NCBI GenBank assembly: GCA_003260075.1
Contig: QLIY01000305.1
Location: 34,245-98,244, forward strand
Direction: 5' to 3'
DNA: 64,000 bases
DNA from: Phallusia mammillata
Lineage: Eukaryota > Chordata > Ascidiacea > Phlebobranchia > Ascidiidae
Shown here in pieces: positions 24,802 through 36,793 of this stretch. Position numbers and translations under genes: made by a program. How positions within the stretch are numbered: the stretch's first letter is position 1; each line of letters opens with the position of its first letter. The notes below the pieces were generated by a model. That model saw only the letters and a program-made list of their open reading frames with translations, was not told the DNA's origin and did no database searches.

Positions 24802-26348
24802 ATGCCTCTTTCAAGCACAGAAAATAACTCTTACCAGCTAAACCTTGAGCAACAAAAGAGAAATGTTTTTGTCACCCAACTCAATGAACAGCAGGCAGAG
24901 GGTAAACCAGATTGAATAGTTTGTATCATGGTTAAGCATTATGTGTGTTCATGAAAAATTTGGACTTTATTTTCAATATTTTGTAAATTTGGCAAATATC
25001 TTTTTTAATGTAGTGAAAATAAACATGTACAATTTGTTGTGGACAATTTTAGTTATTATGCTATTCATAATTTTGTTTCAATGATTAACATGTTATTGTT
25101 AAAAGTGGTTGGCTTTATTCAAATGCCATGAAAATATACATAATTTCCCCTTACTGCTGATACATGAATTAGGTCTAAGTATTGCAAAAATTATGCATTG
25201 AAAATATAAGCACAGAACATGAATATTAGTTGTGTTTATTTTCAGATGATGACATCCGTCGCTTTCCAATTGTCAAGGAGACGGCAGACAAGTTACTTCA
25301 CACTGGAATCAATACCTTGCAGAAAACATCCTTGCTTCGCAAAGCTGTGGAGGTGGAGGAAATTGACAAAGAGCTTGCAGAAAAAAGAGAAGAATTTCGC
25401 AAGCGGATGGCAGAAAACAAGGCCAAAGAGGAAGCTCTTAAGAAAAGACAGGAGAAAATTAAAGACAGAGTAACAAAGTTTGACAGGTTTCTCAAGGAAA
25501 ATGATGCCAAAAGGACTCGAGCAATGCGAAAGTATCAACTCGAAGTAAAGGAAAATAAAGTAAGAGCTAAAGAGTTACTGGAAGTTAAATCTGAATTAGA
25601 CACAACAAAGGACAACAAAGCAGCACTACTAAAAAAACTGGAAAGTTACAAGAAATATGAAGAGTACATGATGAAAGTTATTGACATTTTACCAGAAAAC
25701 TACCTTGAAATGACTGGTGAAAACATGATACAAAGTGTGATTCAGCGCTATGAAGGCTTGGCTGCAACTCATGCTAATTTGCTGCAGCGGAACACCACAA
25801 TGGCGAAGGACATAGAGCAGGGACAGAGAGAACTTGAAGAGTTGAAACAGGAGCGTGAAAAGCAAAAGTTGATGATCAACAGTGAAATGTCTGAATTGCA
25901 AACATACCAAGAAACACTGACCCAACGGGTACAGCGACTTGAACAAGAGGCTGGGGACACAACACTATCACATCGTACACTGATTGGTGAACTTGGCCGT
26001 ATTACCATGGCAATTGACAATCTAGCCGAAACCTGTCATACAAGACATTGGTTACCGCTGTCAGAAATGTCACATATTGATAAACTAAACATGATAAATC
26101 AGCACTTCACTGAGCAGCTGAAGGTCATGAGAATGCTACAACGCCTGAGTGAAACACGTCAAAGTGTGCAGTCGGGTGGATTACCTGTTGTAAAAGCCAG
26201 CACCAGGCGACCATCTAAGGATACCGAGGGTATGAAATCAGCACAACATAATCAAGTCACCAGTGAAGCTACAAAACGAAAAGCAAAACCTGCAACCAAG
26301 AGCTTTATTGAACAGCTAAAACCCATATCGGAATCTTCCACTGAGTAA
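24802..26348 (+). CDS. Coiled-coil protein of the CCDC42/CFAP73 family
   Basis: Exon 1 is 24802-24901 (33 codons plus one base, donor G|GTAAAC). Exon 2 is 25246-26348 (acceptor TTTTCAG). The join makes an Asp codon and a 400-residue protein. After residue 34 it reads DDDIRRFPIVKET, then a long alpha-helical coiled coil. The early part (LRKAVEVEEIDKELAEKREE, then RVTKFDRFLKENDAKR) is the DUF4200-type block of CCDC42 and CFAP73. These are axonemal or centriolar proteins: CFAP73 is part of the modifier of inner arms complex, and CCDC42 acts in sperm tail formation. A second helical stretch spans about 185-260; the C-terminus is basic and disordered. Which of the two paralogues it matches is not decided by eye. 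Starting at MCLFSD inside the intron is rejected because the acceptor removes it. Confidence 0.85.
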
Positions 26349-26862
26349 CACTCTTGACTTGTCCAAGTTAATACGGAGTTAGGAAGTTACCTAAAAGTAG
26401 TAGATTTTAACATTATCATGTGGTAAAAAAGTTATCAATTTGAAATAGTAATACCCTATGCGACTTTTACAGATGGTCCCAAGTGGCAGTTTTCATCACA
26501 TTGTATAAGTTCACTACAAGAGGATACCTTTTTACCATTCAAATGCATATTTAACATCAGAAAAAAAAGTAATTTACAGCGAACTAATTTTAACATATAC
26601 CAAAGTTTCAAAACATGTCAGCATTATTTAAGTGTAGTCTATTGATTTAGCTGCCTATCCATTAAACACCTCAATTTCTAATACTGTGAGATTAACAGAG
26701 AAGAAACTTTTAAAAAGTTTTAATGGAAAATGTTGATTTGTGTTGGCATGCTGCGAAGAGAAAGGAAATTTTTGTTTTTTCTTCAAAATGTTATTTTTTT
26801 GTGTGTTACTGAACATTGTGTACACTGTTACTGTAACTTTTAGCAGAGTTTATTTATGAAAG

Positions 26863-26868
26863 AATAAA
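26863..26868 (+). terminator. Poly(A) signal of the coiled-coil gene
   Basis: AATAAA lies about 515 bases after the stop of the CCDC42/CFAP73-family gene. It is the first canonical hexamer on this strand after the gene that I noticed. Confidence 0.5.
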
Positions 26869-27507
26869 TAACTGTATGTCTGAAAAAACTGCTTGCAAGT
26901 CGTAACTTTTTTTTTAAGTGACAAAATAAGTTGACCTATAATGTTTGGATTTATTTTGACCTTACCTTCTCCACCTTTTCCGATTGAAGGGCGTGGAAAA
27001 CAAGCCCGGGTAACAAAGAAAACAAAAGATGCACTCGTGTAAAATGAAAACTTACGCCTGGGATAATATTACCTACAGAACAATTGTTAACATTTTTATC
27101 TCCTGTGTGCTACAAAATAGATACACGACGCAAAATTAAACAAAGAATTCAAGTTCTTTCTGTACAAATTCAACAAATAAAGTGAAAATTCTCGCCTAAA
27201 ATTCTTTTCTGATTGAAAAACACTAAGGTAAAAATCCCGCGGTTTGTCAACAAAATCACGTGATTGATGTGCTGCATCACAATGCTAAGCAACAATTACA
27301 CATTCCATTTCATGTTATTTTATTGAGGTGAGAAAACAGTGAGTGATTGGCTTGTGGGTCATCACTCTGCTTGTAAAAAGCCCAAAACGAGCCCAATGTG
27401 ATCGTCATTCAACCTTTGCATTGGCGCATGTAAGTCCAAATGCATGTAAAATAAGAAAACACGCCTTTTTGACAATCAGGCTAAAAAACGCAACCGGAAC
27501 TTGAGGT

Positions 27508-27727
27508 TAGAACTACTAACACTGAGATTTGGCTTAGGCCATGTCTGAGAACTTCTGGTAGGTGGCGCAACAGAGCATAGGCGTTTATGGTGCTGACTCA
27601 GCAATTATTCTTACCATAATCCCCAATTGCTGTAACAGCACCATAAACGCCTACGCTTTGTTGCGCCACCTACCAGAAGTTCTCAAGACCGGGCCTAAGC
27701 CAAATCTCAGTGTTAGTAGCTCTACCC
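27508..27727. mobile_element. Long-hairpin MITE with 10-bp target duplication
   Basis: Two arms of about 90 bases are nearly perfect inverted repeats, starting TAGAACTACTAACACTGAG on the left and mirrored on the right, with a loop of about 40 bases. The element is flanked by identical AACTTGAGGT at 27498-27507 and 27728-27737. A duplication of 9-10 bp and a snap-back structure suggest a non-autonomous DNA transposon. The superfamily is not identified. A frame read through it is not a gene. Confidence 0.88.
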
Positions 27728-28291
27728 AACTTGAGGTCCAAAACCAGCCGAATTGGGCTGGAAAACTGCCACCCTGCCCCGGCAACATTATTTGTTACCT
27801 CTCAAATTTTTTGTTTTGTTATGTAGGCTAAAACTGACGTAAGGTAAAGTTTAAAAGTGGGTTAAAGGATATTTTTGCGTAGCACATGTAACTACAAGAA
27901 TTTGCTCAGGTTTACAAACATCTGTTCTAAATATTTACAAATGTGTATACTAATACTGAAAACACTCATTTTAACATTAAGCAAAGGCACTGTAATATAA
28001 TAACACTTACAAAAATCAAATAGCAACAGAAATCAATCTGCACGTTTTGTGAGGACTTTCATCATTGTGAGGAAAAAGAATCACCAACACAAAAACGAAA
28101 ATAACACAATTCATAAAAAATATAATTAAATTGTCTTTAATCCATGATATTAGTAATACTGGTATAGCGTTAAATTAAAGCATAATCGACAGAGCGCCTA
28201 TCTTGACGGTTTTTAACACTCTAGTGTAGATAGTTTTGTAAACAACCATGATAGAGAAAAAGAGATTTTTGAATTATAGCCGTTTTACTTA

Positions 28292-28413
28292 ATGAAAAAG
28301 ATTGAATGCCCTTTAGAAGGTTGCAATGCGGTTTTATGGCTCAAGAAGATTCAATCCTACAAGATTGAAAATGGCTTGATTCTGCAAATGGAAACACTTC
28401 GAGGGTTGAAAAG
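28292..28413 (+). CDS. Candidate small coding exon, unrecognised
   Basis: ATG at 28292 opens 40 codons plus two bases before a donor AAG|GTAACT. The peptide begins MKKIECPLEGCNAVLWLKKI and continues as a helix-like, lysine-rich stretch. An acceptor-like TTATAG lies 12 bases upstream, so it could instead be an internal exon. An acceptor, GAATTTTAG, near 28546 would continue the frame for six codons to a stop. The codon choice looks coding, but there is no domain or partner to confirm it. Confidence 0.22.
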
Positions 28414-30368
28414 GTAACTAATATGAGTAAAGTTAGTCGTTACGGGACAGTGGACTTAAGTTAAACGAATTGTGATTGGATGAGAGTTTGATTACATAAT
28501 TGTGTTTTTTAAGTTGTTACGGCTGCTGCTTGTTTTTGAATTTTAGGGCAATGAGGACTTGGTAGTTAAAGCGATGTTAAAGTGGCAAAATTTTTGATAG
28601 ATGTGTTAGTACGTTTTATCTGCCTTGCAAAATCTTGTTCGACAATAAGTCCCCAAAAGTAGAAATGCTAAAGTAAAAGTTTTTTTGGTAAGATGTTTTT
28701 AGCGGTCTTAATTACCTCGGCAAGAACTTGGTGTTAAATATAATTAAGGAAAAAAGGCTAATTGCACTTTGCGCAGTATAGAACAAAAATGTTACACCAA
28801 AAATGCGTGTGCACAATGAAAAGCTACAAGAAAGTGCGACAATGCACGAAAAAGCACGAAATTTAAAATTATATATAAATATAACTTATTTATGTATGTA
28901 TGAACGTACATTCGTGTTAATAAAATGCGGTTATAGCAATAAAAAAATTAGAATTTTAAACAATACGGTTTCTGTGGCAGGTTGAAGACAGAGTGAAGAG
29001 CTTAGTGACAATGATTCGAAGGGGTCACTTGAGGTCATTGGGAAGGGTGGGGAGGAGGTTTAGAGGTAGCACTATGGGTGGAAGTTGGAATAAACATGTA
29101 TATTTCGGGTTTACAGGCAATATGTAGTTGAAAAACACTGCCAGTGCAACAAAGTTCTGTGAAACTTTGCGTAAACAGTTGATTTTAAGTTGTCGCAAGT
29201 GTACTAATATTTCAGTGCAGTAAAAATTAAATGCACACATTAAGAAAAAATGCACACGTTAAGAGTAGTTGCAAATGTGGACTGGAAGGGCAATTGTGAA
29301 TGTGAATTAAAGAAGGGGTGACTAAATTGCAAACAGCTGATCACTAAGAGCAAAAATCGAGGTCCCGTGGTTGCATATACCAAATTGCATAATTTCATGA
29401 AACTGCAGGCTAATATCTATACGGCAACAATTACTTCGCGTCCAACGCAACTTGGTTTAAACTTGCACAGCCACTGATACGGCAACCACTGGTGGCGTGA
29501 GAAAGTTTGAAATAGATGCTTTCGCAAGATCAAGGTAAACAATAAAGTGTCAATAGGTTAAATGTTGTGAGTACTAGGTAAAAACAGTTATTAGCACACC
29601 GCGTGGTAAGCTTGATAAAATTCGATTTTGTAACCCACTTTTCATGGAAAAACATTCATTATGCGCAGCAATTTATAAAATTTAAGCAAATATAACATTA
29701 CCCTATTTCTATAATTGTAATCATCATGTTAAAACTTAAAAATCCTTGTACCAACAAAATACATTGTCTTGTTGCAACAAGTCGGTAAAAAAATTACGTA
29801 TCTGTTTCAACAAAGACCGAGAAAATATTCTGAAAGCATCACATTATTCATGTTTGAAACGAGATTCTGATAAACACTTATTAGGTGCGGGGAACTACAA
29901 GACCAAGCAAGTGCACGGAGGTAGAACATTGTGCGAACATCACTCTACATAAGCAAAAATTTACGCGCGATAATTACAAAAGACGTACGGGGTAGGCAGC
30001 AGAGTTTAGCATAAAATAAGTCGCAAAATGTCAATGGGGAATCGCCCAATTAAAAAGCACTGTCTGGAGTAGCATGTTAATAAACAAATACAACTGACAA
30101 AAACAGGAAGGCGCCCACTTGGACGAAGCTCAGCGCCATCTACCGATAGCGTAAAGTGGCGTAAATTAGACTAAGGTGCAATGTACCAACGATTAAGAAC
30201 GTACTATTATGAATAGAACAGCGTGGAATAAAGTTTATGTGCAACTTATAAATGGAAATGTACCGACAAAAATTGCGTATCGAAGTGCATGATCTGGATC
30301 AATGCAGCTTCGTTTGACGTCACTATACTAAAAGTGACGTCAATATGACGTAGCAAAATGCTAGTGCA
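28414..30368. other. Intergenic; CRE pair near the Ikaros-family 3' end
   Basis: No gene is supported here. Two CRE octamers, TGACGTCA at 30315-30322 and 30335-30342, lie 20 bases apart just beyond the stop codon of the Ikaros-family gene. Confidence 0.45.
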
Positions 30369-33300
30369 TTAATACCTCACAATGGCCTTGGTTGGAAAAC
30401 GGTGCATCAGCGGGCTTTCCGATTTTGACATGGTTGTCAAGGCGACAGGTGCGTCATCGGCACGACTCAATGACCTTGTATCGACCTTGTCGCCGCCGTC
30501 GCTCATCTTGGAAGAAAGAGCTGCGTCGGGATCGTCGGACTCGGTGCTGCCGGTGCTCATTCCCACCACTAGATGCTCCCCGCGAGTCAAATGCGACTGA
30601 AACTGATAACGGTCGGTTGCCCGGTAACCACATACGTTACACTCGAGTGGGTCGTGGAAACCATGGCAACCGGCGTGGAGGGCGAACATCACGTGATCAA
30701 GGAATAGGCAATGACAGTGGGAACAGACGAAAGCTTTCAACTCCTGGATGTCGCCATGCGCTTCCGTTGTCAGGAAGAGGCGAATTCCGGAGCGGGAAGC
30801 ATCGCCCGACTGCAGGTTGCCTAGTAACCGCACGTTCTGCTCGTCGTCTTTCACAGCGGCGTCTTCACGCTTCAACGCGCGCTCGTTTGACAGGTCCAGT
30901 GACGTAGCACCAGGACTCCTGACGTAGCGAGACAATTTAGGCGTCAAATGTTGAGATCTCTCGGGAGAAGACTTGGAGTTGTAATATCCATTCTCAGTGT
31001 CAATCTAAAAGATAAAAAATGGTTCAATGACATCCACAAGTTAAAAAAAACATTTTTCACAAAGAATTTTTACAAAGAATTGTATGTCAAAGATTCACAA
31101 AGAATTGTATGTCAACATTTTTTTATGATTTTTCCAAGTTAAGACTCATATTAACTTCAAATCTACCCCAGTCAATCCCAGCCCTTTATCGCCACCTTAG
31201 GCATACACTTCATACCTCCAATGGTTTCGAATCAATAGGGTTGGGGGATTCCCGAGCATCAAGAACGCGTTCATTCATATATCTTGGCCTCTTTCTACGG
31301 GCGCTGCCAGAAAGTTTCTCGTTATTGAAGTTCTGTTGACCGTTGGCTTCGGTATTGGCGTACATGCTGCTGAGGTAGCTGCCTACATCTGGAAATACAG
31401 AGTTTTAACGGTTATAAATACATTCCCGTGAAGGTTTTTCAAAGAAAGGATCATATTTTTAAAAATGAAATGAGAACATGTTTAGAATATAGCAAAAAAA
31501 AAACGCATAAAAAGGTAATCTTGTGCGTTAATTAACTGGTCACATGCAGGCTACACGTTGTGCATTCCTCGTCAGAGATAAATACAAAATAAACACACCC
31601 AATAGTTAATAACTAAACAAACTAAATAGCAAAAATCGAACTCAAATTTCAAAATAAACCTTCGGCAGATGTGTAAGCTGTAAAAGCGCTCTTGGCGACT
31701 TCACTGGGGCTAATTCTCCCGTTTTCTTGATCTCCAGAATCACTGGTGGTCGCCAGAACAAACTCACCGTCGATTCTCGGCCGCTTGGTGGCGTAAGAGA
31801 TTCGTTCCGTTTCACTGCTGGCGGGGGCTGCGTTAAGGCACAAGCAAACGAAAGGTCAATGGTCAAGCGAAACATAAATGCATGCGCAAGGAATTTGCTG
31901 TTCTAGGCTTTTGGAAACCTACAGAACAACACAAAGACGTGCAATCTAGCAATATCGGAGACAAAAGTTTAAGTTCTTACCATGGATAAAAGGTCGTTTT
32001 GCCGAAAAGTCGATGGCTACGTCTTGTTGTGGCGACATTCTCTCCTGAAAAAAGTTGCGATATTGTAAAAAAAACTATGAAATTTTATGACCTAGCAATG
32101 ATGAACTGCAAAGGTGTTTCCGATGGTTAACGCATGCAGGTTCTAAGCAATGGTTTAATGATTTATTGGCCAATTAAAAAGTTCCATGCAGAACGACAAA
32201 CAAAGAGTAGCAAGTGTGAGCCGAGATTAGGATTTATTTTGGTCCTAAACCGCAATGGGATACATTCGCAACGTTTGACAAAGTTTTTGAAGTGTTTGCT
32301 CTTATAAAAGCTCCGGATACTCTTCACTGAACTGTATTTATTTGTTACAGAATACTAGAATACAACAGAATACTACTGTATGTTGACACGCTTATTATGT
32401 CATGCTTGATATTAAAAAAAACTACCCCTGTATCCCAACACAAAATCAGTTGTAATATGAAACTTGTACAAAACATGTCAGCTGGTAAGGTAATGTTTAC
32501 AGAACATTAACTGCAAGGAAAAACGAAAAATTAGGCCAAAACTCACATACCTCCGGTTCTTGTCTTGCTAAATTTTCCTGCAACTGTCTTTGTTGCATCA
32601 TCGTGTTCAGCAAAGACGGCATAAACTGCAAAGCATTCGCCACTGAGTTATTCATAAACGACGAGGTCTTTGGTGCTTCGACAAGTGAACTCGAAGTAGC
32701 TTTACTAAATCTTGTAAATTTTTGCGGGTTCGACGCCTTCCGTTTCCCGCTGCTGCTTGTCGCTGATCCTGATGTTTGCATAAGCGAGTTGGTGGCATTG
32801 TTTAGGCCTAGAAGCTGTTGGTTTTGTAACACTGATGGGATTACGGAGGACGGAAGGATCCGTTGTAGAGCTTGTGCTTGGGTAAAAGATGATTGAATCG
32901 GAGATAATTTGTTTGTTTGCTTCTCGGATATGTTTGTTTTTGCAGGAGAACCAGCGTTTCCTTGTTGTCCTGTAAGGGAAAACAAAAACATGAACCATTA
33001 AATGAATGCACGCACACTTTAAATCGTTAACAGCTGTTACCAGTTGCCTTAAACAGCAAAACCTGTTTGTTGTCAAAATTACGCTCTCGGACTTGTGAAA
33101 CAGATGGAATACATTCGTATTAGAATTGGATGCGGAACTTTATGAAAACATAACAGACAGAGGAATTGTATATGGTCGATACGTTTAATTGCAGACGCTG
33201 CTACGTGGATTATTTCCTATCAGAAATTGCCTACATGTGTGATATGAAGGCTTCTAAATATTTGTTTACTGTATACATACTCTCTGGCATTTTTGTCTTT

Positions 33301-36300
33301 CCAAGATAGTTTTTAAGCATGATACCAGAACCTTCAATACTAAAACATTTCATTTCATACCATTTCATTTCATGCTGAATGGCAATATGAAAAAAAAACG
33401 GAATAACCGTGTTTAGTAAAAGTTGTTGTTTTGCAAACCGCGGGGTTAAAAGGTAAATTAGAGTATCTAAGTGATTTAATGGGCTTGGCAAAAAGCCCAA
33501 TTAAACGTAAATCAGCGCCAAATGGAAACAACACATCAAAATAACCGAGCATGACAGGAAGCCATTAGGCTCTGCCATAAAAACTAATGACCCAAGCTGC
33601 CACAACCAATAGAGTTTGGGAGTTTTTATATGACACATAAGAATTAATGGTCGACAGCAGCCAGAATTGAATTCAGCGCATTACAGGCACCTTCTTTTCC
33701 CTTAGGTGTGCGATATGCTGGGCGTGCCTACTAAGCACCAAAACCTGCTTTGTTTGGCATCAGTTTATTTTGGTTTAGCGATGATAAATATAGATCAACC
33801 GATTATGCAACTTTTAAACATTTTCAAGCCCATATCTTACTGCTTGACTTGGAGAATGCTATGTGCCAAGTTTTAGTTGCCCTTTGCTTTATAAGTTTAT
33901 TTTAAACTGACACATGCAAAATCAGTCGACCTTGCTTTGCAATATTAATATACGTTCTAAAGCTTTTTAAAATTATGTTTAATTTTGCAACTGGTCGAAA
34001 ATAAAATAACAAAATCAATTTAATTTCAACAAGAGACTGATATCTTTTTTAGAACACTTTTTGTTGACCAAATTCAAGACCAAAGCACTGCTTTATTATT
34101 ATTATTTTTTTTTTTTTCAAGTCAAGTAACATATAACATTAACAACGCCATTTTTCATTGAAACGATTACCATGTGTAAAAACGTTTCATTTTCATTATG
34201 TTTAAACTTCGTTTGTATTAGTAATGCGAGCTGATAAAGTGTTAACCAATTTGCTTTTAAAAAGTGTCCAAAATCACTTGTCACAAGCTTGCGTGTACAA
34301 ACTGCTCACCGTGTAATCGCTTAACCACTAATTATATTTTCCAAATGCCGTGGTTTCAATTCCAACCACCTGTCTCGTTTGGAATGCGGAAATTAGGTTT
34401 TTCTAACTTTTAGGCGCTTATTATGCACGATGATGCCTAAATCGCCGGAAACAAAAATGTTCAAGTTGGTTGTGGTTTTCAAAAGGATATTTAAAGGGCT
34501 TGGGATTTCAATTCGCCGTGAAAGGTGCTTGCAATTTTCTGCTCACAACCAAATGAAAAAAGAAGCGAAAACAAGGAAACAAAAATGACAAAGTTGAAAA
34601 AGATACAGACAAGCACATATACGAAAAAAAAACAATGCTGAGCAAATATTGAAATTACCAGAGCAAATAAATTAACAAAAACCAAATTTAATTTCTCCCG
34701 AAATACTTAATGAAAGGTTGGCAAAAATGTTTGTTGAATATGAAACAAAAACTCACCTTGAGCCACTGGGTCGTTCTTGTAGGGACATTGGTATTCGTGC
34801 TCTTTAAGTGACTGTCTTGATTTGTAGCTTCGTGCGCAGTAGACACATCGGTAGGGACGCACATCTAAATCAAAACAATAACAACATATCGTACTGACTG
34901 GAGTAAAATGAACATTATGAAAAACAAATAAAATTTAGGCTCAGCTATTACAATACATTGATTGTTGTCATAAATATGCAAGTAAAAATCTCCGTTAAAC
35001 AATGACTTAATGTCACTTGTGTGTTACCCATAATTCTAAAACTCAAATGGCATGTTGTTGTTTTTAAGTTTACTACAGTTTCTGCGGTAATTATAACACT
35101 TTCCTAAGACTTACAAGTAGTAGCTTTAATTCCGTTTATTTTTTTAGAGACTTAAACACTCATTGCCACACCAGTACGTGGAATTAAGTTTTATTCTTTG
35201 AACCCGGTGCGCTGCTGAGTACTAATTCCGAGCAGGATTTTCGAATGTAGCCCATAAGCGTCTTAGTCCAATAAGTCATTGCAACTGTGTCTTTCTTTGG
35301 GCCAACCGAAACCATTAGATCTAGGACCTTACTGTTTGGCTGTTTCCAAAAAAATGCACAAATAAGTTTAGGGCATCACCTGAATGTATTCTCATGTGTC
35401 CATTTAATGCATCCCGTCTTCGACATCTGTACGAGCACACAGGACACTGGTAAGGTTTCTCCTCCGAATGAATCTTGTAATGACGCCGTAGATTTCCTTT
35501 CTGCGTGAACGCTACCCCGCATATGTTGCACTTGAAAGGGCGCTCTCCTGAAACACGTAAGTCTAATAAAGGTTGAACGTCCAAAAAGCTAATAAATTTG
35601 CACCGATGCTATTAGTAACTAGCCATATGCAAGAAGACTTCATTAACAAGAAAACAATGACTGCCCATGTGGTACAATAACACCGCGGTTGAGTAAAATA
35701 CACCAAAACCTATTTGTACATTTATGGTTCTGGGGGGGGGGAAATAAATTTGCACCGATGCTATTAGTAACTAGCCATATGCAATTAGAAGACTTCATTA
35801 ACAAGAAAACAATGACTGCTCATGTGGTACAATAACAACGCGGTTGAGTAAAATACACCAAAACCTATTTGTACATTTATGGTTCTTTGTTATAAACGAC
35901 GAAGTTGTAAATATTCGGAGATATTTAAACGTTATGTATTATCATTAAAATACCAAACAAACGACCCTATTTTTTTTACAAATTTGGGAAAATGATCAGA
36001 TTCTTATCGTGGTATCTGGATGCTTCCATGAGGTTTGAAATTTAAAATTTAAAAAAGAGATTACTTTAAATTAATTTCTATCATTAAAAATACATTATCT
36101 TCAAAATTGTTAAAGTTCCAAATGGACGTTTTGAAACTTGATGCAATTTTTGCCCTAAAATTGGATATTTACAATATGTTGAAAAAGTTCACCCCTGCTA
36201 GCGAACTTATTGACACTTTATTCTTACCAGTGTGCGACCTAATGTGAACTTGGTAGTGACTCTGTCCGGCGCAAATCAATCCGCATTCCTCGCAAGTGAT

Positions 36301-36739
36301 GAGGTTTAAGTTGCGCGCTTGGGATTTGGACTCCGAAGTGCTTGTGCTGTTCGCTGAACCTACCAATCATAAGAGAGATCAAAAGATGAACTTGGTCCAG
36401 AACAATCGACCGCGGCGACCCTTGACCTTTGAACTTTTAATTCGAGGTTGCTGCGCAGTTGTTGGATCGCAACACAGTATGGAATTCGCCGCGTAAAATA
36501 GGAATTAAGCTTAATCCGCATAAGTTGAATGTATATGAATGCTTTCTCAAAGCATGTTTCAAATAATTGATTTAGTTTCACTTGCTTTTTTGTAACTGTT
36601 GCGGAAGTTTCACCATTGATTTTTTTAGCACCATAATAGTAACCACTTGTTATTAAAAGTTACCCAAGTGTATTTTTACAACGTTTTGTGGTATGCATTA
36701 TGGAATGAGTGCAATTTCATAAACTTTTGATAAAAAGCT

Positions 36740-36793
<54 letters not shown>

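Noticed and set aside
25219-25473. Alternative plus frame and several minus frames over the coiled-coil gene
   Set aside because: They overlap the in-phase CCDC42/CFAP73 exon and lack splice support.
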